DNA from: Chitinophagaceae bacterium
Lineage (GTDB): Bacteria > Bacteroidota > Bacteroidia > Chitinophagales > Chitinophagaceae
Length of the DNA stretch: 42,278 nucleotides
Assembly: GCA_903642275.1 (NCBI GenBank)
Contig: CAHJWK010000028.1
Span: forward strand, 1 to 42,278
Direction: 5' to 3'
The translations under genes and the position numbers were made by a program. The notes beneath the pieces were generated by a model. It made no database searches. It was not told the DNA's origin and saw nothing but the letters and a program-made list of their open reading frames with translations. Below are positions 16,271 through 25,095 of this stretch, piece after piece (the first letter of the stretch is position 1; the number at the start of each line of letters is the position of its first letter).

Positions 16271-17557
16271 ATGAAACGAATCTTTTATCTTTTCTGTATT
16301 ACAGTATTTTTAGCAGGTTGCCATCATGAACCTGTTCCTTTAAAAACGGCTGATGTTATTTACATCGAGACAAATAATTATCATAACAATCAAAATGCAG
16401 TACTTGCCTACCGGCGTTATGGTAACGGAACAACGGAGCCTTTGCCCGGAAGTCCATTTCTAACAAATGGTGCAGGCATAGCAAATCCCACACAGGCTTT
16501 AGGTCCTGAAGATGCAGATCACCAAATCCGAATAAGCGAAGATGGTCATTACCTGCTTGCTGTTAATGAAGGCAGTAACACCATTGCTGTTTTTCATATT
16601 GAGTTTGATGGAACACTTACACCTGTGCCGGGTTCACCTTTTGCTTCAGGCGGTCACAATCCTGCAAGTATTGATGTACGTGATAATTATGTTTATGTAG
16701 TGAATAAGGCGCAGGCACCTGCCGGTACAACTTCAACCATCAAACCAAATTACACTGTATTTACTATTGATGCAGATGGTGCGTTAACATCAGTTGCAAA
16801 TTCAACAGTAGAAACAACACCGGGCACTTCGCCTTCACAAGGATTGGTTTCTTATGACGGAAAATTTGTTTTTGGTGATGACTGGCTTGGTTTTATGGAT
16901 ACACCAGCCGTTGGCACTTTGCGTTCTTTTGTACGCAGCAATAATTCAGGCAAGCTTACACCTGTTGCAGGTACACCTTACACAATTCCTGATATGGGTG
17001 GCGCACTTGGCTTATGGCAACATCCTTATGCTGATGTGTTGTATGTTGGTTTTCCTGTAACCAATAAAGTTGGTGTATATGCAATAAACCCAACATCCGG
17101 AGCGCTTACTTTTCAAACTTCTGTGGCTGCAGGCCTTGCTGCTTGCTGGTTGCGTAATTCAAAAAACGGCAATCAGTTATATGTGCTTAATTCAGGAGAA
17201 AATACCGTTTCAATGTTTGATACAAGAAACGCATCATCACCGGTTAGTCTCGGTAAATTCACATTAAAACAATCAGGTCAATCATATACATTAATGGGAA
17301 TGAATTTTACCACAAGTGAGCCTTTTGATTTTGAGTTTTCATCAGATCAAAAGTATCTGTATATAGTAAATCAATATACAAACCCAACTTTTAACCTGGG
17401 CAACTATAATTATTTACACCTAGTAAATATAAAAGATGATGGCACTTTAGACGAAACTGCAGAACCAATTCAATTGCCTGTCGAAAGCATGTACAGGCCA
17501 ATTGGATGTGCCGTTCAGCGTGTGCATGTCTTTGATGCTATTAATCCAAAGTCTTAG
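16271..17557 (+). CDS. Beta-propeller lipoprotein, lactonase/YVTN-like
   Basis: A 428-residue protein with a lipoprotein signal (lipobox FLAGC, Cys17) followed by seven-bladed-propeller-like repeats: LLAVNEGSNTIAVFHIEFDG, VYVVNKAQAP, LYVLNSGENTVSMFDTRN, LYIVNQYTN. It resembles the 6-phosphogluconolactonase-like lactonase family, but as a surface or periplasmic lipoprotein it is unlikely to act in the pentose phosphate pathway; a binding role is equally possible. It is a single-gene transcript with a strong terminator downstream, and divergent from the two-component operon. Confidence 0.8.
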   Translation: MKRIFYLFCITVFLAGCHHEPVPLKTADVIYIETNNYHNNQNAVLAYRRYGNGTTEPLPGSPFLTNGAGIANPTQALGPEDADHQIRISEDGHYLLAVNEGSNTIAVFHIEFDGTLTPVPGSPFASGGHNPASIDVRDNYVYVVNKAQAPAGTTSTIKPNYTVFTIDADGALTSVANSTVETTPGTSPSQGLVSYDGKFVFGDDWLGFMDTPAVGTLRSFVRSNNSGKLTPVAGTPYTIPDMGGALGLWQHPYADVLYVGFPVTNKVGVYAINPTSGALTFQTSVAAGLAACWLRNSKNGNQLYVLNSGENTVSMFDTRNASSPVSLGKFTLKQSGQSYTLMGMNFTTSEPFDFEFSSDQKYLYIVNQYTNPTFNLGNYNYLHLVNIKDDGTLDETAEPIQLPVESMYRPIGCAVQRVHVFDAINPKS

Positions 17558-17581
17558 TTTTGATTAATCATAATTGTATAT

Positions 17582-17610
17582 GAGCCGCATTAAATGCGGC
17601 TCTTTTTTTT
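17582..17610 (+). terminator. Intrinsic terminator after the propeller gene
   Basis: GAGCCGCAT-TAA-ATGCGGCTC is a perfect 9-bp stem followed by eight T residues. Confidence 0.92.
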
Positions 17611-17623
17611 ACACTAAGCAATG

Positions 17624-17696
17624 AGCCAACTATCGGACTTGAACCGACGACCTGCACATTACGAGGGTGCTGCTCTACCAGCTGAGCTAAGTTGGC
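17624..17696 (-). tRNA. tRNA-Thr (anticodon CGT)
   Basis: On the minus strand the acceptor arms GCCAACT/AGTTGGC, D-arm GCTC/GAGC, anticodon loop CTCGTAA and T-arm GTCGG-TTCAAGT-CCGAT fold into a complete 73-base cloverleaf. The 3' CCA is not encoded. The anticodon stem has one C-U mismatch at its loop end (positions 31-39). Confidence 0.93.
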
Positions 17697-17773
17697 TGCT
17701 GACTCAAAGCTAAAGATTAAACGATTTATTGATTGTTCATTCTTCACTATTCATTGTTTATTACATTCGCTAC

Positions 17774-18595
17774 ATGTTGCCATCTTACTTAAAAAATTTA
17801 TTCATCAATCAGCAGTATGATGAAAATAATTTCTTTCTTATCGCCGGGCCATGTGTAATAGAAAGTGAAGAATTATTAATGACTGTTGCTGATAAAGTGT
17901 CATCAATTTGTAAACGCTTAGGCATTCCTTATGTATGTAAATCAAGCTATAGAAAAGCAAACCGCACCAGTGCAAATTCATTTACCGGTATTGGTGATGA
18001 AGCGGCTTTGCAATTATTAAAAAAAATAAATGTAACTTTTAAGTTACCTGTTACAAGTGATGTACATGCGCACGATGAAACGGCATTAGCGGCAAAGTAT
18101 ATTGACATATTGCAGATACCTGCCTTTTTATGCAGGCAAACAGATTTACTTATTGCCGCTGCAGAAACAGGCAAAATTGTAAACGTAAAAAAGGGGCAGT
18201 TTGTAAGTGGACCATCAATGAAGTTTGCGGTTGAAAAAATAAATAAAGCAGGTAATGAGAAAGTTATATTAACTGAACGTGGTAATAGTTTTGGTTACCA
18301 AGATTTAATTGTTGATTACAGAAACATTCCATGGATGCAACAACACAATGTTCCTGTTGTTATGGATTGTACACATAGCCTGCAACAACCTAATCAAACA
18401 AGTGGTGTAACAGGCGGCAACCCGCAGTTAATTGAAACTATTGCCAAAGCTGCAATTGCTGCCGGCGCTGATGGTTTGTTTATAGAAACGCACCCAAAAC
18501 CTGCAGAAGCAAAAAGTGACGGAGCCAATATGTTACAATTGGATTTGCTTGAACCGTTACTGGAGAAACTTGCAAAACTCAAAAAGGCCTTATGA
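17774..18595 (+). CDS. kdsA: 3-deoxy-8-phosphooctulonate synthase
   Basis: Joins arabinose 5-phosphate and phosphoenolpyruvate to KDO 8-phosphate for lipopolysaccharide. It has 273 residues from the ATG at 17774 (MLPSYLKNLF); an earlier in-frame start at 17729 would add 15 residues not expected for the family. Motifs are FLIAGPCVIES, CKSSYRKANRTS, LPVTSDVHAHDE, VNVKKGQFVSGPSMK, TERGNSFGYQDLIVD, MDCTHSLQQPNQ and FIETHPKPAEAKSDG, all typical of KdsA. The gene converges on the AraC gene with a 6-bp overlap of stop regions. The other kds genes are not in the window. Confidence 0.95.
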   Translation: MLPSYLKNLFINQQYDENNFFLIAGPCVIESEELLMTVADKVSSICKRLGIPYVCKSSYRKANRTSANSFTGIGDEAALQLLKKINVTFKLPVTSDVHAHDETALAAKYIDILQIPAFLCRQTDLLIAAAETGKIVNVKKGQFVSGPSMKFAVEKINKAGNEKVILTERGNSFGYQDLIVDYRNIPWMQQHNVPVVMDCTHSLQQPNQTSGVTGGNPQLIETIAKAAIAAGADGLFIETHPKPAEAKSDGANMLQLDLLEPLLEKLAKLKKAL

Positions 18596-19630
18596 AACGA
18601 CGCTTTGCTTTACTTCTTCCGTTTCATCAGGATGATGAATGCGGTTGGCATGTAACCATTCGCTCGGCAACATATTATATTCATTTTTAAAAGCAGCAGC
18701 AAAATGCCCGAGGTTGCTGTAACCTACCATCATACCAACCTGTTTTATAGAATTTTCACCCTGCTGAATTAGTGTGCGTGCACAAGCCATGCGGTTCTTT
18801 TGATAATATTCATATACCGGTAATCCATACAACACTTTAAAATCATTTTTAAATTTTGTAGGGCTCATAGTGCAGGCTTTCGCAAGCATGTTAATGGTTG
18901 GCGGAGTCTTGGCAAAATCAGTAAGCAGCATGTTTTCAGCTTTAACGAGCCGGCTTAATTCTTCTTCTTTAAACTGCATTTTTTTGCCTGTATGTTTTTC
19001 GCGTGTCATGAAATTATACAGAAATTTTTCGAGCAGTAGGGTAATGCGGTTTTCTATAAATAGATGGGGTAAAGGATGGTCAGTTATTTCGCGGTGTATG
19101 TCCTGTATCAGCCAACGATACGTTGCATCCATTGGTGATACAAAACTTTTCTTCAGATAAATAGGGAAATACAGGTTGATAAATTTATCTGCTGTATCAA
19201 AATCAATAAAATTTAATAAAGCTTGTTTATTGAAAATAATTATTATGCTGCGTATTCTAAAATTAGCCGGTAACACACTTTGGGAAGCAATTAACGAGCT
19301 GGATAATCTTACTATTTTTTTTCGCAGGTCAAACCTATCAAACGCTGATTTATCATTGCTATCATTATATGCTTTTTCATTATGATCATTAAAGAGTAAA
19401 ATAAAATACTGGGATGCAGGATATTGATTTCTTTTAATTTCGAGTTCTTCCTTCATGCATATATCTGAAACAACAATAGATAAACCGGAATAAAAATTAA
19501 ACGCATGTAAATAACCTTCACCGCATGACTTTGGCAAAACCAGGCTATTATTATCTGCCCGCATACCACATAAAGCTGCAAAAGCATTCAATATGTTAGA
19601 GCTGTTGTATAAATTATATTCCAGGTACAC
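18590..19630 (-). CDS. AraC-family transcriptional regulator (second of a tandem pair)
   Basis: A 346-residue protein with a C-terminal AraC HTH pair from about residue 245: INMLAKACTMSPTKFKNDF, LPVYEYYQKNRMACARTLIQ, IKQVGMMVGYSNLGHFAAAF. The N-terminal ~230 residues are a ligand or oligomerisation domain without recognisable motifs. The best start is GTG 19630, 5 bp after the stop of the upstream AraC gene, so expression is likely coupled. It is a paralogue of that gene (shared MSPxKxKxxFK, GxPVYxYYQKxRM, SIKQVxxxxGY). The regulated target is unknown. Confidence 0.85.
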   Translation of the reverse strand: MYLEYNLYNSSNILNAFAALCGMRADNNSLVLPKSCGEGYLHAFNFYSGLSIVVSDICMKEELEIKRNQYPASQYFILLFNDHNEKAYNDSNDKSAFDRFDLRKKIVRLSSSLIASQSVLPANFRIRSIIIIFNKQALLNFIDFDTADKFINLYFPIYLKKSFVSPMDATYRWLIQDIHREITDHPLPHLFIENRITLLLEKFLYNFMTREKHTGKKMQFKEEELSRLVKAENMLLTDFAKTPPTINMLAKACTMSPTKFKNDFKVLYGLPVYEYYQKNRMACARTLIQQGENSIKQVGMMVGYSNLGHFAAAFKNEYNMLPSEWLHANRIHHPDETEEVKQSVVS

Positions 19631-19635
19631 TATTG

Positions 19636-20580
19636 TTAATTAATTAGTTCGTCAGGAAACTGATCAAAATGTTTTTGAAATGCTTTGTTGAAATCTTTTA
19701 CATGCGTATAACCCAACTGTACGGCCACCTGTTTGATTGAATATTTTTGCGTGATAAGCATTGCCTTGCCTTTTTGCATACGATGCTTTTGATAATACTG
19801 GTAAACAGGCATCCCGAAAACTTCTTTAAATATCAGCTTTAGTTTGGAAGGGCTCATAGCAGCAATACGTGAAAGCTGGTTAATGTTCGGCGGTGTGTAA
19901 GAAAAATCTTTCAGTATTTCAGATTCAACCGTCTTTAAACGTTGCAATTCATCAGCAGATGCTCTTATAAACCTTGGTTCAGTAGTTATTTTTTTATAGA
20001 ACCGTGTAAAAAAACGCTCAATAATCTGCATTGTGCAATTATAGATAATGAACTGTTCAAAGGCAGAATGTTTATCCCGCTCTGTAACGTCTTTAAGCAA
20101 TCGTTTATATTCTGAATCGAGAATTTCATAGTGGTAAAAGTTACCGCTTAGCAATACGTTGCTCATTAATATTTCACCTTTAGGTTCATTTATTAATAAT
20201 TCCTGCAGCCACTCTTTTGAAAATGAAATATGCATTGTATGCAACCTGACATTTGCAGGTGACATATAAAACCATTCAGTATTGGTATTGGAAAAAAACA
20301 AAGCTGATTTTACAGATTCGCTTTGCGGAGGCGCCTCGTTAATCCGCATTACATAAAAGTTCTGGTTTATTTTTTTGCGATGATAAACAACATCTTCATT
20401 AATAACATAATCAAACAACAACAATTGTATGCCGTTCTTCAGGTTCATCAGCTTAATGCTTCCTTCACCTGAAGATAATGGAAAATATCCGGTGTCGTCT
20501 TTTACTTTTAAACGAAACACCTTTGCAAGGTGCCGGAAAAGATTATTATAATTAGTGTGCGAGTGTTCAATTTTTATCAA
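19636..20580 (-). CDS. AraC-family transcriptional regulator (first of a tandem pair)
   Basis: A 314-residue regulator with a C-terminal AraC domain: INQLSRIAAMSPSKLKLIFK, MPVYQYYQKHRMQKGKAML, IKQVAVQLGYTHVKDFNKAF. The N-terminal sensing domain is not recognised. No ATG fits; TTG 20580 gives MIKIEHSHTN, aligned with the start of the paralogue. The gap to the PspC gene is 11 bp, so the PspC, AraC and AraC genes look like one operon with weak internal starts. Confidence 0.85.
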   Translation of the reverse strand: MIKIEHSHTNYNNLFRHLAKVFRLKVKDDTGYFPLSSGEGSIKLMNLKNGIQLLLFDYVINEDVVYHRKKINQNFYVMRINEAPPQSESVKSALFFSNTNTEWFYMSPANVRLHTMHISFSKEWLQELLINEPKGEILMSNVLLSGNFYHYEILDSEYKRLLKDVTERDKHSAFEQFIIYNCTMQIIERFFTRFYKKITTEPRFIRASADELQRLKTVESEILKDFSYTPPNINQLSRIAAMSPSKLKLIFKEVFGMPVYQYYQKHRMQKGKAMLITQKYSIKQVAVQLGYTHVKDFNKAFQKHFDQFPDELIN

Positions 20581-20591
20581 GACAAACCTGT

Positions 20592-20813
20592 TTAAAGGTA
20601 CCTGAGCGGATTACGTTTGGCAGAAAGAATATAATTTTTTATGTTAAGCCAGAATGCCATTATCATGTACACAATTAATGGCGATCCCATAGTTAAAAAT
20701 GATATATAAATAAACCACATTCTTATTCGGCTGCTGGATATACCTAACCTCTCCCCCAACGGCTCACATACACCAAACGCACCCCATTCAATAAGTTGCT
20801 TTAACCTATACAT
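20592..20813 (-). CDS. PspC-domain small membrane protein
   Basis: A 73-residue protein matching the PspC domain: WGAFGVCEPLGERLGISSSR followed by a hydrophobic helix (IYISFLTMGSPLIVYMIMAF). PspC proteins sense inner-membrane stress in enterobacteria; in Bacteroidota the domain is common and its role is unclear. It begins the three-gene minus-strand operon with two AraC regulators, an association worth noting because PspC could be the membrane partner of the regulators. Confidence 0.8.
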   Translation of the reverse strand: MYRLKQLIEWGAFGVCEPLGERLGISSSRIRMWFIYISFLTMGSPLIVYMIMAFWLNIKNYILSAKRNPLRYL

Positions 20814-20986
20814 GAACGCAATATAAAAAAATTATTCTTTAATCTCATCAACATAAAATTTGTTTTTATAACATAATGTGGATAGTTATGTGTTTATTTA
20901 TTACGCTATGAACTTTGTTTTATTTAAAAATGATTTTATTGCTTTCAATTATAACATTCCTCAAAAGTTTTATAGCCCATTTACTG

Positions 20987-20994
20987 TAAATTTG
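20987..20994 (+). promoter_or_regulatory. -7 box upstream of aconitase
   Basis: TAAATTTG fits TAnnTTTG, 40 bp before the ATG at 21035. The -33 region is weak. The upstream TTG at 21005 lies almost at the predicted transcription start, which supports ATG 21035. Confidence 0.5.
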
Positions 20995-21034
20995 TTCACC
21001 CATATTGGAAAAAAAATTCTTTAAAAATTTGCTC

Positions 21035-23323
21035 ATGGCTTTTGATATTGAAATGATTAAAAAAGTGTACGCTGCTATGCCTGGAAAAATTGATGCTGCA
21101 CGAAATATACTTGGCCGCCCGGTAACACTTGCTGAAAAAATTTTATACTCACATCTTTTCGAAGATCAAAAGCTCGAAGCGTTTGAACGCGCTAAAAACT
21201 ATGTAAACTTTTCACCTGACCGTGTTGCCATGCAGGACGCAACAGCGCAGATGGCTTTGTTACAATTTATGCAAGCAGGCAGGCCAAAAGTTGCTGTACC
21301 TTCAACGGTGCATTGCGATCATTTGATACAGGCTAAAACAGGTGCTGTAGAAGATCTTGCTATTGCATTAAGTGTGAATAAAGAAGTGTATGATTTTCTG
21401 GGTTCTGTGTCTGATAAATATGGTATTGGTTTTTGGAAACCCGGTGCAGGAATCATTCACCAGGTTGTGTTGGAAAATTATGCTTTCCCTGGAGGGATGA
21501 TGATTGGCACTGATAGTCATACACCAAATGCCGGTGGTCTTGGTATGATTGCAATCGGCGTTGGTGGTGCAGATGCATGCGATGTTATGGCTGGCTTGCC
21601 ATGGGAATTGAAGTGGCCGAAGTTTATCGGTATAAAACTTACCGGCAAATTGAGCGGATGGACAAGCGCAAAAGATATTATTTTATGGGTTGCCGGGCAG
21701 CTTACCGTTAAAGGTGGCACCGGTGCCATTGTTGAATATTTTGGTGAAGGTGCAGATAGCTTTAGCGCAACTGGTAAAGCAACTATATGTAATATGGGTG
21801 CAGAGATTGGTGCAACCTGTTCTTTGTTTGCTTATGATGATAAGATGGCTGCTTATTTAAAATCAACGGCAAGAGCAGATGTTGCAGAACTTGCAAATAA
21901 TATAAAGGAACATTTACGGCCCGATGAAGAAGTTTATTTACAACCTGAAAAATTTTATGACGAGGTTTTGGAATTAAACTTAAGTGAACTCGAACCTTAT
22001 GTAAACGGACCGTTTACACCAGATCTTGCCACACCAATTTCAAAAATGAAAGATGTTGTTGAAAAAAATGGCTGGCCTGAAAAACTTGAAGTGGCTTTAA
22101 TTGGCAGTTGCACAAACTCTTCTTATGAAGATATAAGCCGTTCTGCTTCTATTGTAAAAGATGCAGTAAGCAAAGGTTTAAAAACGCAAAGCGAGTTCAC
22201 AATTACACCTGGCTCTGAACAGGTGCGCTTTACAATAGAACGCGATGGTTTTATAAATGATTTTGAAAGCGTTGGCGGCGTTGTACTTGCTAATGCATGC
22301 GGGCCTTGCATTGGCCAATGGGCAAGGCATATTGATGATCCAAACCGCAAGAATACTATCATCACTTCTTTCAACAGGAACTTTGCAAAACGCAATGACG
22401 GGCTTTCATCAACTCATGCATTTGTTGCTTCGCCTGAAGTGGTTACAGCAATGGCAATTGCAGGAACGATTGCATTTAATCCTTTAACTGATTCCATAAA
22501 AAATGATAAAGGTGAAGATGTAAAGCTGAGCGAGCCACATGGTTATGAATTGCCTTTAAAAGGTTTTGCTGTTGATGATCCAGGCTTTCAGCCACCAGCT
22601 GAAGATGGCAGCAGTGTAAAGGTTGAAGTTGATCCTAATTCTTCAAGATTGCAGTTGCTTGCTCCGTTCGCTGCATGGGAAGGCACTGACCTTAAAAGCT
22701 TAAAGCTGCTTATCAAGGCAAAAGGAAAATGTACTACCGATCATATTTCTATGGCTGGCCCTTGGTTAAAGTACCGTGGACATCTTGATAATATTTCAAA
22801 CAATCTTTTAATTGGCGCCATTAACTTTTTTAATAACCAGACAGATAGCGTAAAGAATGAACTGACCGGTGAATATGGTTCTGTTCCTGCAACGCAACGA
22901 GTTTATAAAGCAGCGGGTATTGGAACTATTGTAGTTGGTGATGAAAATTATGGTGAAGGCAGTTCCCGCGAACATGCAGCGATGGAACCCAGATTTTTAG
23001 GTGTGCGTGCTATTGTTGTAAAAAGCTTTGCCCGCATACATGAAACCAATCTTAAAAAGCAGGGCATGCTTGCATTAACTTTTACCCACAGAGAAGATTA
23101 TGATAAAGTGCAGGAAGATGATACGATTGATATTTTAGGTTTGAAAAAATTTGCGCCCGGTGTTCCGCTTACAATTATGCTGCATCATGAGAACGGCGAA
23201 TCTAGTACCATTGAAGTTAACCATACTTATAATGAACAACAGATTGAGTGGTTTAAAGCCGGTGCTGCATTAAACATCATTCGTAAAAAATTTAATGCGC
23301 CTGTAGAAGAAGTTACTGCTTAA
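21035..23323 (+). CDS. acn: Aconitate hydratase (mitochondrial-type)
   Basis: Isomerises citrate to isocitrate in the TCA cycle using a [4Fe-4S] cluster. It has 762 residues from the ATG at 21035 ([15 protein letters not shown]). Cluster ligands are visible as Cys359 ([12 protein letters not shown]) and Cys422/Cys425 ([11 protein letters not shown]). Substrate motifs include [19 protein letters not shown] and, in the swivelling C-terminal domain, [19 protein letters not shown]. The sequence is closer to the eukaryotic mitochondrial form than to AcnB, as is common in Bacteroidota. It has its own terminator at 23345. Confidence 0.96.
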   Translation: MAFDIEMIKKVYAAMPGKIDAARNILGRPVTLAEKILYSHLFEDQKLEAFERAKNYVNFSPDRVAMQDATAQMALLQFMQAGRPKVAVPSTVHCDHLIQAKTGAVEDLAIALSVNKEVYDFLGSVSDKYGIGFWKPGAGIIHQVVLENYAFPGGMMIGTDSHTPNAGGLGMIAIGVGGADACDVMAGLPWELKWPKFIGIKLTGKLSGWTSAKDIILWVAGQLTVKGGTGAIVEYFGEGADSFSATGKATICNMGAEIGATCSLFAYDDKMAAYLKSTARADVAELANNIKEHLRPDEEVYLQPEKFYDEVLELNLSELEPYVNGPFTPDLATPISKMKDVVEKNGWPEKLEVALIGSCTNSSYEDISRSASIVKDAVSKGLKTQSEFTITPGSEQVRFTIERDGFINDFESVGGVVLANACGPCIGQWARHIDDPNRKNTIITSFNRNFAKRNDGLSSTHAFVASPEVVTAMAIAGTIAFNPLTDSIKNDKGEDVKLSEPHGYELPLKGFAVDDPGFQPPAEDGSSVKVEVDPNSSRLQLLAPFAAWEGTDLKSLKLLIKAKGKCTTDHISMAGPWLKYRGHLDNISNNLLIGAINFFNNQTDSVKNELTGEYGSVPATQRVYKAAGIGTIVVGDENYGEGSSREHAAMEPRFLGVRAIVVKSFARIHETNLKKQGMLALTFTHREDYDKVQEDDTIDILGLKKFAPGVPLTIMLHHENGESSTIEVNHTYNEQQIEWFKAGAALNIIRKKFNAPVEEVTA

Positions 23324-23344
23324 TTAATTTGAGGGAAAGATTAG

Positions 23345-23377
23345 AAACCTGTTGAGTAAAAGCTTAGCAGGTTTTTT
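23345..23377 (+). terminator. Aconitase terminator, near-identical to 26713-26746
   Basis: AAACCTG and CAGGTTT pair around a short stem-loop and are followed by T6. Counting the flanking ATTG (23345-23381), 32 of 37 positions match 26713-26749 in the same orientation. Confidence 0.85.
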
Positions 23378-23385
23378 ATTGCATT

Positions 23386-23416
23386 GCTTGCTGATGAAGA
23401 ATACCAGCAAGGACGG
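23386..23416 (+). repeat. Shared hairpin next to IS110 debris, island 2 copy
   Basis: GCTTGCTG and CAGCAAG form a stem; the whole segment resembles 11098-11069 (minus strand). It is joined directly to the IS110 fragment. Confidence 0.55.
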
Positions 23417-23512
23417 AAAACAGGTATTTGCGGTTTTAAATAATCAAACCTTATTTAATAATAACTATCTAAAAAATAGTTACTGATTTTCTAGGTTTTT
23501 TACACAGTTCAT
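23417..23512 (+). mobile_element. IS110 right-end remnant
   Basis: Codes for KQVFAVLNNQTLFNNNYLKN plus SY and a stop at 23484-23486, nearly the same as the C-terminus of the transposase ending at 9754, and continues with the same ~26-base right end (TTTTCTAGG...ACACAGTTCAT). Everything upstream of this in the transposase is missing. As in island 1, the end abuts GTTGGRCG. Confidence 0.85.
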
Positions 23513-23520
23513 GTTGGACG
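23513..23520 (-). repeat. Cassette boundary GTTGGACG (island 2, outer)
   Basis: On the minus strand CGTCCAAC, a few bases after the stop of the serine hydrolase gene; fits RYYYAAC. It pairs with 24886-24893. Confidence 0.45.
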
Positions 23521-23523
23521 TAG

Positions 23524-24849
23524 TTATTTTTCTTTTTGTAAATAATACGCGTTGTCTGTTTCTTTTATTTGTAACTCGCCTTTTTTAGGATTGAAGTCAA
23601 AGAATGAACCTGTTTTTAAATTCATAAAATAATTTGTACTTACAGGTTCTGCTTCCATAGTTTTTCCCGCAGCTTCAAAAATTAATTCATCATTTTCCTT
23701 TTTACAGACCACTTTAAATGGTAAATCATTTGATGAATAGGTGCCAATGTATTTTTGAAAATCTATAGCAACGGGCTTTGAAAAAGGAATTTCATAATCA
23801 TCGTTAAAACAAATTTTTAAAATTCCTTTCAATATGTCAATTCTGGGATATAAAATTCCGTTGGTAATGTATGATACCGCTAATTTCTTTTCAGGATAAT
23901 ATCTCGTTGCAGAATAAAATTCTTCTATTCTTCCATTATGTCCGTAGCCTTTCGTTGAATCAAAATCATAAGAAAATATTCCCATTCCATAATCGTCAAT
24001 CATTGTTGTCATGCTGTCAATGTTTGCGCTGCTGATAAGTTTGCCATTGAATATATTTTGAATAAACACAGTTAAATCTTTTGGCGTAGAAACAACTGAA
24101 CCTGCACCACAATGAATGCTTACATCGGTTTCCTTTTCTTTCTTCCAGCTACTGTCGGCATATTTATAAGAAGTTGCTTCATCTCTGCGAATATCTATCG
24201 GCTTTCCAAAATAAGTATGCTGCAATCCAATCTTTGATGTTATCCGCTGAGTGAGTGCTTCAGCATAGGACATACTTGTAATTTTTTCAATGATATAGCT
24301 CAACAATAAATAATTTGTGTTACAATAATCTGCTTTAGTTCCAGGCTCAAAGTCATTGCCTTTGCTTGCAATTATTTTCAACATTTCTTCATGTGTTTTT
24401 GGCTTATCCATCCAATCGGGAAAATTTGTATCGTGTGTATAATCATGTAACCCGCTTCTGTGATACAACATTTCTTCTATGGTAATTTTATTTGCATTGG
24501 GTAACTGCGGAAAGTATGCAGCCAACTTAGTATCAAGACTTAATTTCTTTTCATCAATCAATTGGAAAACTATAGTTGCTGTAAACATTTTTGAAGTAGA
24601 GCCAACCCTGTATTTTTCTGTATTTATATCAGGAAAAATTTTTCTGTTATTACTGTCAAGCATGGCAAAACCAATTGCTTTTTGATATAAAATTTTCCCG
24701 TTTATTGAAATGGCTACGCTTCCGTTTGCTAATTCACGATTTTGCAGTGTGTTAAATAAGCTGTCTAATTTTTTTGTATTAAGTGTTTGTGAATAACAAT
24801 TAGAAAAACCGATAATTGAAAGAGAGAAAACAATAATTAATATTTTCAT
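23524..24849 (-). CDS. Secreted serine hydrolase, beta-lactamase class C / DD-peptidase family
   Basis: A 441-residue protein with a signal peptide (about 20 residues, ending NCYSQ). The penicillin-binding fold motifs are complete: SxxK at Ser84-Lys87 (VGSTSKMF), YxN at Tyr175-Asn177 (DYCNTNY), and HNG at 304-306 in place of KTG. About 80 extra C-terminal residues follow the catalytic domain, as in many Bacteroidota serine hydrolases. Such enzymes may be esterases, peptidases or beta-lactamases; resistance cannot be predicted. It is read away from the island 2 array, with its start 37 bp from CGCCCAAC and its stop next to GTTGGACG, so it looks like a captured cassette. Confidence 0.88.
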   Translation of the reverse strand: MKILIIVFSLSIIGFSNCYSQTLNTKKLDSLFNTLQNRELANGSVAISINGKILYQKAIGFAMLDSNNRKIFPDINTEKYRVGSTSKMFTATIVFQLIDEKKLSLDTKLAAYFPQLPNANKITIEEMLYHRSGLHDYTHDTNFPDWMDKPKTHEEMLKIIASKGNDFEPGTKADYCNTNYLLLSYIIEKITSMSYAEALTQRITSKIGLQHTYFGKPIDIRRDEATSYKYADSSWKKEKETDVSIHCGAGSVVSTPKDLTVFIQNIFNGKLISSANIDSMTTMIDDYGMGIFSYDFDSTKGYGHNGRIEEFYSATRYYPEKKLAVSYITNGILYPRIDILKGILKICFNDDYEIPFSKPVAIDFQKYIGTYSSNDLPFKVVCKKENDELIFEAAGKTMEAEPVSTNYFMNLKTGSFFDFNPKKGELQIKETDNAYYLQKEK

Positions 24850-24885
24850 TTGTCTTTTAAAATTTCAAATTGTGTCAACTAATTA

Positions 24886-24893
24886 CGCCCAAC
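24886..24893 (-). repeat. Cassette boundary CGCCCAAC (island 2, inner)
   Basis: On the minus strand, the sense of the cassette genes, it reads GTTGGGCG, matching GTTRRRY. It marks the end of the structured spacer and the start of the serine hydrolase cassette. Confidence 0.5.
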
Positions 24894-25085
24894 GCTCCGG
24901 TATTTATTGCAGGCAGGGCATTCAGCGCCGTGTCAGCCCGGACTGCTGCCAATTTGAAAAACAAAAGATGAAGTTATGATAAAAAGTACAACAGCCCTGC
25001 GCAAGCCGGAACAAAAGCTGAATAGCGAACCTGCTGCCGAAGTGCGTACTGTCATCCCGGCTTGCATAAATACTTTTGTTACAAG
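24894..25085. repeat. Structured, G+C-rich inverted-repeat spacer between two cassette genes
   Basis: About 190 bp without a gene. The outer arms CCGGTATTTATTGCAGGCAG (24897-24916) and, on the minus strand, AGTATTTATGCAAGCCGGG (25075-25057) are imperfect inverted repeats. Inside are GGGC...GCCC and GGCAG...CTGCC pairs, and GGCAGCAG occurs twice on the minus strand. It is richer in G+C than its surroundings by eye. Parts of it recur at 10971-11020. Confidence 0.6.
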
Positions 25086-25095
25086 CCGTTTTTTG

